Shown: positions 14,678-18,349 of the stretch, one piece after another
Numbering within the stretch: position 1 is the stretch's first letter
Layout of the letters: every line of letters starts with the position of its first letter
Assembly (NCBI GenBank): GCA_002415485.1
Contig: DHYU01000087.1
Location: 294-18,642 of the forward strand
DNA length: 18,349 bases
Source of the DNA: Proteobacteria bacterium UBA5122
GTDB lineage: Bacteria > Pseudomonadota > Gammaproteobacteria > Tenderiales > Tenderiaceae
Reading direction: 5' to 3'
Position numbers and translations under genes: made by a program
The notes under the pieces: generated by a model
What the model was told of the DNA's origin: nothing
Seen by the model: the letters and a program-made list of their open reading frames with translations, nothing else
The model's database searches: none

Positions 14678-14695
14678 GCCCGGCTGCGGCCGGGC
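14678..14695 (+). other. Stable hairpin between ribH and nusB
   Basis: GCCCGGC (14678-14684) pairs perfectly with GCCGGGC (14689-14695) around the loop TGCG, a UNCG-type tetraloop closed by C-G. Only an interrupted pyrimidine stretch (TCGTTCTTTC) follows, so it may be a weak terminator or an mRNA-end stabiliser allowing differential expression of ribH and nusB. Confidence 0.6.
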
Positions 14696-14727
14696 TCGTT
14701 CTTTCACATTCTGCAGGAGTATTCCGC

Positions 14728-15162
14728 TTGAGCCGTACCCGTTCCAAAGCGCGTCGCACCGCCGTCCAGGCGTTGTATCAAAGTCAAATGACCGGTGATG
14801 ACATGGAGATCATCGTCGCCCAGTTCATGGAAGAGCGTGACATGGCCAAGACCGATGTGGAGTACTTCGGCGAACTGCTGCGCGGCGTCGCCGCTCATCA
14901 GGTCGAGCTGGATGAGAAACTGGCGCCGTTGGTCAGCCGGCCGTTGAAAGAGATCGATCCGGTCGAGTTGGCGATCGTGCGCCTGGGCGCCTACGAGCTG
15001 ATGCATCGCCTCGATGTGCCCTACAAGGTCGTCATCAATGAGGCGCTGGAGGCGACCAAGATGTTTGGCGCCGAGCAGGGGCATCGCTTCGTCAACGGCG
15101 TGCTCGACAAGCTGTCGCAACAAGTGCGCGAAGTGGAAGTACAGCGCGCCGCTAAAAAATAA
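14728..15162 (+). CDS. nusB: Transcription antitermination factor NusB
   Basis: NusB binds boxA RNA with S10 (NusE) and takes part in antitermination of rRNA operons. The 144 residues (E. coli 139) begin SRTRSKARRTAVQALYQSQMTG, the basic helix that opens the family, and include VSRPLKEIDPVELAIVRLGAYEL, YKVVINEALEATKMFGAEQG and HRFVNGVLDKL. The start codon is TTG with AGGAG eight bases upstream; no in-frame ATG would preserve the conserved N-terminus. A small basic C-terminal tail (QRAAKK) ends the protein. It lies between ribH and thiL, the standard order in gammaproteobacteria. Confidence 0.97.
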   Translation: MSRTRSKARRTAVQALYQSQMTGDDMEIIVAQFMEERDMAKTDVEYFGELLRGVAAHQVELDEKLAPLVSRPLKEIDPVELAIVRLGAYELMHRLDVPYKVVINEALEATKMFGAEQGHRFVNGVLDKLSQQVREVEVQRAAKK

Positions 15163-15182
15163 ACCCTGGCGCTGTCGTCCGC

Positions 15183-16145
15183 ATGGCGCTGTCTGAATTC
15201 CAACTGATCCGCGAATACTTTGCCGCCGGCGCTGGCCGTGATGCCAGCGTCCGCCTCGGCATCGGCGACGATTGCGCCATCCTCGCGCCGCCGCCGGGCG
15301 AACTGGTGATGAGCCTCGACACGCTGGTCGCAGGTGTGCATTTTCCGCTCGATACCGCCGCGGCCGACATCGGCCACAAGGCGCTGGCCGTCAATCTGAG
15401 CGACCTCGCCGCGATGGGCGCGCGACCGCAGTGGTTCATGTTGGGGCTGACTTTGCCTGAAGTGAATGAGTCTTGGTTGCGTGGGTTTTGCGACGGTATG
15501 TTTACGCTGGCGCAGCAGTTTCAAATTTCATTGATCGGTGGCGATACCACCCGTGGCCCACTCAATATCGGGGTGCAAATTTCGGGTGTGGTGCCAGCCG
15601 GGCAGGCTTTACGGCGCGATGGAGCCCAAGTCGGTGACGATATTTATGTCAGCGGTCAGCCGGGCTGGGCAGCCGCAGGACTGCAGATCGTGCAGCAGCG
15701 TTTACAACTCGATGATGCGCAACTGCGTGCACGTTGTCTGCAGGCCTTAAATCGGCCGCAGCCGAGGCTGGCGCTGGGACAGGCGTTGCGAGGTCTGGCA
15801 ACCTCAGCGATCGATGTCTCGGATGGCCTGGCGGCCGACCTGGGGCATATCCTGGAGGCGAGTGGTGTCGGCGCTGTGATCGAATGGGACTTCCTGCCGG
15901 TCGAGGTCCTGCGCGCTGCGATCGGCGAACAGGCCTATGCCCTGGCGCTGCACGGCGGCGATGATTACGAACTCTGTTTTACGGCGCCCTCGCAACTGCG
16001 AGTGGAACTCGAGGATTTGTTTGAGCAGTTTGATTGCGGTGCCCGGCGCATCGGTCACATCGAGTCTGAGCCCGGCCTGCGCGTGCGCCGCGACGGCGCG
16101 ATCAGCCCCTATCAAATGAAAGGATACGAGCACTTTGTCGGCTAA
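15183..16145 (+). CDS. thiL: Thiamine-monophosphate kinase
   Basis: ThiL phosphorylates thiamine monophosphate with ATP to give thiamine diphosphate, the active cofactor. The 320 residues (E. coli 325) follow the AIRS/PurM fold. GIGDDCAIL (about 26-34) and SLDTLVAGVHFP (about 44-55) supply metal ligands, and HKALAVNLSDLAAMGARP, GGDTTRGP, AIDVSDGLAADLGHI and LHGGDDYELCF (with ATP-binding and catalytic acids) are intact. The start codon at 15183 matches the family N-terminus (LSEFQLIREYF), but no Shine-Dalgarno is visible. Codons in the middle (about 15440-15620) are more AT-ending than in the flanks. pgpA starts before its stop. Confidence 0.97.
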   Translation: MALSEFQLIREYFAAGAGRDASVRLGIGDDCAILAPPPGELVMSLDTLVAGVHFPLDTAAADIGHKALAVNLSDLAAMGARPQWFMLGLTLPEVNESWLRGFCDGMFTLAQQFQISLIGGDTTRGPLNIGVQISGVVPAGQALRRDGAQVGDDIYVSGQPGWAAAGLQIVQQRLQLDDAQLRARCLQALNRPQPRLALGQALRGLATSAIDVSDGLAADLGHILEASGVGAVIEWDFLPVEVLRAAIGEQAYALALHGGDDYELCFTAPSQLRVELEDLFEQFDCGARRIGHIESEPGLRVRRDGAISPYQMKGYEHFVG

Positions 16146-16617
16146 AGCCCCATTGCCGCGCCCCAACTGGCGCAACCCGATTCACGTGCTGGCCTTTGGC
16201 CTTGGCAGCGGCGCTGCACCGAAGGCGCCCGGCACCTTTGGCACCTTGGTCGCCGTGCCAATTGTGTGGCTGCTGCCGGAGATGTCGTTGTGGACCTATC
16301 TGGCGCTGACGCTGGCGATGGCGCTGCTCGGCGTGTGGCTGTGCCATGTCACCGCACGCGACCTGAATGTGCATGATCACCCCGGCATCGTCTGGGACGA
16401 GATCGTCGGCTACATGATTACGATGGCCGCCGCACCTCAGGGCTGGCAGTGGCTGCTGCTCGGATTCGTCCTGTTCCGCTTTTTCGATATCGTCAAACCG
16501 CCACCGATCAAACAGATCGACCGCCATGTGCATGGCGGTCTGGGCATCATGCTCGATGATGTGTTGGCCGGTGTGTTTGCGCTGATCTGTTTGCAGCTGA
16601 TCGCCAATTTTATCTAA
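16135..16617 (+). CDS. pgpA: Phosphatidylglycerophosphatase A
   Basis: PgpA dephosphorylates phosphatidylglycerol phosphate to phosphatidylglycerol at the inner membrane. The 160 residues (E. coli about 170) contain FGLGSGAAPKAPGTFGTL, the metal-binding HDHPGIVWDEIVGYMI, FRFFDIVKPPPIKQIDR and GGLGIMLDDVLAG, with hydrophobic segments between and at the C-terminus. The start is a TTG that overlaps the last 11 bases of thiL, with AGGA about ten bases upstream inside thiL, so translation is likely coupled. No in-frame ATG lies near the N-terminus. The thiL-pgpA pairing is standard for gammaproteobacteria. Confidence 0.97.
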   Translation: MSAKAPLPRPNWRNPIHVLAFGLGSGAAPKAPGTFGTLVAVPIVWLLPEMSLWTYLALTLAMALLGVWLCHVTARDLNVHDHPGIVWDEIVGYMITMAAAPQGWQWLLLGFVLFRFFDIVKPPPIKQIDRHVHGGLGIMLDDVLAGVFALICLQLIANFI

Positions 16618-16641
16618 TCAATTTGTGAAGGGAATCGATCC

Positions 16642-17001
16642 ATGAACAGCCCGGTTATGCAATACGAAGGACCTGAAACCACTGAGTTCTGGGCCAAGGC
16701 GGCCTATATCCTCTATCTGGTGTCATTGATATTTGGGATCACCGGCCTGGTGGCCTTGGTGATCGCCTACGTCAATCGCAATGACAGCCCGGCGTGGCTG
16801 CAGACGCATTATCAATTTCAGATCCGCACCTTCTGGATCGGCATGTTGTATGTGTTGATCGGTCTGCTGTTGATGATTGTGCTGGTGGGGTATCTGGTGT
16901 TGCTGTTGGCGGTGGTGTGGTTAGTCGTGCGTTGCATCAAGGGCCTGAAGTATCTGGGCCGGCGGCAGGCCTATCCGGATCCGACCGGCTGGTGGTTTTA
17001 A
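16642..17001 (+). CDS. Small DUF4870-family (COG3671-like) membrane protein
   Basis: The predicted protein has 119 residues with three hydrophobic segments: about 20-41 (YILYLVSLIFGITGLVALVI), 63-80 and 80-97 (a nearly continuous Leu/Val-rich stretch). Between the first two is the family signature NRNDSPAWLQTHYQFQIRTF. The third is followed by a conserved RCIKGLKYLGRRQAYPDPTGW. This pattern matches inner-membrane proteins annotated as DUF4870 or COG3671. Their function is unknown. GAAGGGA lies just upstream of the ATG. The gene is 24 bases after pgpA, so it may be a tail gene of the same operon. It converges on the S1-domain gene with only 13 bases between stops. Confidence 0.87.
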   Translation: MNSPVMQYEGPETTEFWAKAAYILYLVSLIFGITGLVALVIAYVNRNDSPAWLQTHYQFQIRTFWIGMLYVLIGLLLMIVLVGYLVLLLAVVWLVVRCIKGLKYLGRRQAYPDPTGWWF

Positions 17002-17014
17002 AACAGCGGCGACA

Positions 17015-17845
17015 TCACGTTAAACGGATGCCGTCGTCGCCGATGGTGATCTTGCGCTGTTTGTAGAGCGCGCCGATGGTCTTCTTGAAGGCGGCCTTGC
17101 TCATGCCGAGCTGCGCCTGAATCTGCTCGGGCGATGATTTGTCGTGCAGCGCCAAGTGGCCGTTGTTGCGTTTGAGTGCCTGCAGTATCTGTTCGGCGTT
17201 CTTGTCGCGCGTTTCCTGGCCGCTGTGCAGGCTTAGGTCGATCTTGCCGTCGGTGCGGATGCGCTTGATATAGCCTTGTTTGTATTGGCCGAAGCTCAGC
17301 CGTTCATGCACGTCTTCGCGGTGCAGCAGTCCCCAGTATTTGTGATTGACGACGGCCTTGAAGCCCAGCTCGGAGCTGTTGGCGATGATTAGGTCGACCG
17401 GCTGTTGCGGGCGGAAAAAATCGGGCGCCTCTTCGATCAGGAATTTATCGACCTTGGACGAGGCGATGATGCGGCCATCGGCGGCGTTGAGATGGACATA
17501 GACCAGATACGAATGCCCCACCTCCAGTGGCCGGTGTTGTTCGCCATAGGGCAGCAGCAGGTCCTTTTCCAGGCCCCAGTCGAGAAAGGCGCCGACGTTG
17601 TTGATGGCGACGACGTTCAGATAGGCGTATTGCCCCACCTGTGCCTTGGGGTTGATGCAGGTGGCGATCGGCCGGTCCTCGGAGTCCAGGTAGAGGAACA
17701 CGGTAACCCGGTCACCGGGTTTGAGTTCCTGTGGCGCCTGTTTGCGCGGGAGCAGGATCTCGCCCAGGTCGTGCCCATCCAGATAGTAGCCGTAGTCGAC
17801 CGTTTTAATGACGGTGAGTCTATTGTATTTGCCTAGGTCGGCCAT
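17015..17845 (-). CDS. CvfB/YitL-type S1 RNA-binding protein
   Basis: The 276-residue protein starts MADLGKYNRLTVIKTVDYGY and resembles the CvfB/YitL family (COG2996): successive S1-like OB domains followed by a winged helix. One repeat covers about 1-65 (GYYLDGHDLGEILLPRK, VTVFLYLDSEDR), a second about 70-130 (VVAINNVGAFLDWGLEKDL), a third about 145-210 (GFKAVVNHKYWGLLHRED through GKIDLSLH). The winged helix is about 220-276 (LHDKSSPEQIQAQLGMSKAA, FKKTIGALYKQRKI). Family members bind RNA, and CvfB affects virulence gene expression in Staphylococcus; the role here is unknown. I chose the ATG at 17845 because it gives the family N-terminus and because a consensus TATAAT lies at 17876-17881; a longer reading to 17947 would place that box inside the gene. 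Confidence 0.9.
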   Translation of the reverse strand: MADLGKYNRLTVIKTVDYGYYLDGHDLGEILLPRKQAPQELKPGDRVTVFLYLDSEDRPIATCINPKAQVGQYAYLNVVAINNVGAFLDWGLEKDLLLPYGEQHRPLEVGHSYLVYVHLNAADGRIIASSKVDKFLIEEAPDFFRPQQPVDLIIANSSELGFKAVVNHKYWGLLHREDVHERLSFGQYKQGYIKRIRTDGKIDLSLHSGQETRDKNAEQILQALKRNNGHLALHDKSSPEQIQAQLGMSKAAFKKTIGALYKQRKITIGDDGIRLT

Positions 17846-17875
17846 ATCTGCGTCCGGATGGGGGAGGTGGGCGCC

Positions 17876-17881
17876 ATTATA
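17876..17881 (-). promoter_or_regulatory. Consensus -10 box upstream of the CvfB-like gene
   Basis: Read on the minus strand this is TATAAT, 30 bases before the chosen ATG. The region 17 bases further upstream is a poor -35 match, so the promoter assignment is tentative. It argues against a start codon at 17947. Confidence 0.4.
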
Positions 17882-17910
17882 ACCTTGTCTGTATCTGCAG
17901 GCGCCGTTGT

Positions 17911-18348
17911 TTAATCTGTGACCTTTTTCATGAACGGTGCCAGCCAATTGCGTAGCATCAGGATCGCCAACAGCCCTGCACTGAGCTGAAACAGGAGGCC
18001 ATCGCTCAGTTCATGATGCTGCGCCGCAACCTGATAGACCTCAAAGCCGAAAGTCGCCACCAGCCAGTTGGTCACATACCCCATCAGGATGGCGACGACG
18101 ATGATGGTCGTCAGATACGCGACCAACACCCGCTTGCCGAGCTCCTGTTGAATCATGCCGATGGTCGCCAGATTGGTGGCCGGGCCTGCGAGCATGAACA
18201 CCAGCACCGCGCCGGGTGAGACGCCCGCCGCCAGCAGGCCCGCCGCGAGCGGGGTCGAGGCCGAGGTCGGAGGCGGCGGCGCGGATCGCGTGCATGGGCT
18301 CGCCGGCGGGCAGCAGCAGGTCGTAGTGCAGGCGCGGGTGGACGACGA
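17911..18348 (-). CDS. Permease C-terminal part (SO_0444/DUF318-like metal efflux type), cut by the window edge
   Basis: From about 18270 down to the stop at 17911 the minus strand encodes a clear membrane protein end: STPLAAGLLAAGVSPGA, then VLVFMLAGPATNLATIGMI, LGKRVLVAYLTTIIVVAIL and a last hydrophobic stretch (LLFQLSAGLLAILML). The STPLAAGL...GVSPGA..F.LAGPATN pattern matches the C-terminal half of permeases annotated as SO_0444-family Cu/Zn efflux transporters or DUF318. Upstream of about 18270 the same frame stays open but reads as a Pro/Cys/Thr-rich peptide unlike a permease, while another frame looks coding there. The N-terminal part is therefore missing, frameshifted or replaced. The CvfB-like gene follows 65 bases downstream. 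Confidence 0.7.
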   Translation of the reverse strand, partial: SSSTRACTTTCCCPPASPCTRSAPPPPTSASTPLAAGLLAAGVSPGAVLVFMLAGPATNLATIGMIQQELGKRVLVAYLTTIIVVAILMGYVTNWLVATFGFEVYQVAAQHHELSDGLLFQLSAGLLAILMLRNWLAPFMKKVTD

Positions 18349-18349
18349 T

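Noticed and set aside
17846..17947. N-terminal extension of the CvfB-like protein
   Set aside because: The added residues are not family-like, and a consensus -10 box lies within the extension.
1..18349. CRISPR array, toxin-antitoxin pair, phage or defence genes
   Set aside because: No regularly spaced repeats, integrase, nuclease-helicase modules or paired small ORFs with ribosome binding sites were seen; nearly all space is occupied by conserved core genes.

Overview
The window is a stretch of gammaproteobacterial chromosome of moderately high GC content. Gene content and order support this: a groEL 3' end, the queA-tgt-yajC-secD-secF cluster, and a glyA-nrdR-ribD-ribE-ribBX-ribH-nusB-thiL-pgpA cluster, all with proteins close to their E. 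coli counterparts in length and motifs. I cannot name a species. A free-living Chromatiales- or Thiotrichales-like lineage would fit, but that is inference.

Layout. Positions 1-526 hold the end of groEL and its terminator. Positions 527-1399 are a sparse, AT-richer accessory patch with one small putative lipoprotein gene on the minus strand, flanked by two direct copies of a hairpin-forming intergenic repeat. yaiI (plus) and a tRNA-Leu(CAA) gene (minus) then converge on a shared bidirectional terminator. From 2129 to 7627 run queA and tgt (queuosine tRNA modification) and yajC, secD and secF (accessory membrane complex of the Sec translocase), ending in a strong terminator. A diguanylate cyclase gene on the minus strand (7699-9105) fills the gap before glyA. 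From 9380 to 17001 a dense plus-strand run encodes serine hydroxymethyltransferase, the ribonucleotide-reductase repressor NrdR, four riboflavin-pathway proteins, NusB, thiamine-phosphate kinase, phosphatidylglycerophosphatase A and a small membrane protein. On the minus strand lie a CvfB/YitL-type S1 RNA-binding protein and the C-terminal part of a metal-efflux-type permease cut by the window edge.

How the genes work together. glyA makes one-carbon units and ribD/ribE/ribBX/ribH make riboflavin from GTP-derived and ribulose-5-phosphate-derived precursors. The cyclohydrolase-II-like half of RibBX has lost its zinc and catalytic residues, so a separate ribA should exist elsewhere. tRNA modification and the Sec accessory genes share an operon as in E. 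coli.

Most of the window is conserved core genome and I see no convincing new defence or mobile system. The points most worth a second look are the three-armed repeat pair around the lipoprotein gene, the degenerate RibBX domain, a short leader ORF overlapping the diguanylate cyclase start, two stable cUGCGg hairpins in operon gaps, and an abrupt frame and composition change at the right edge that looks like a chimeric or recombined junction.
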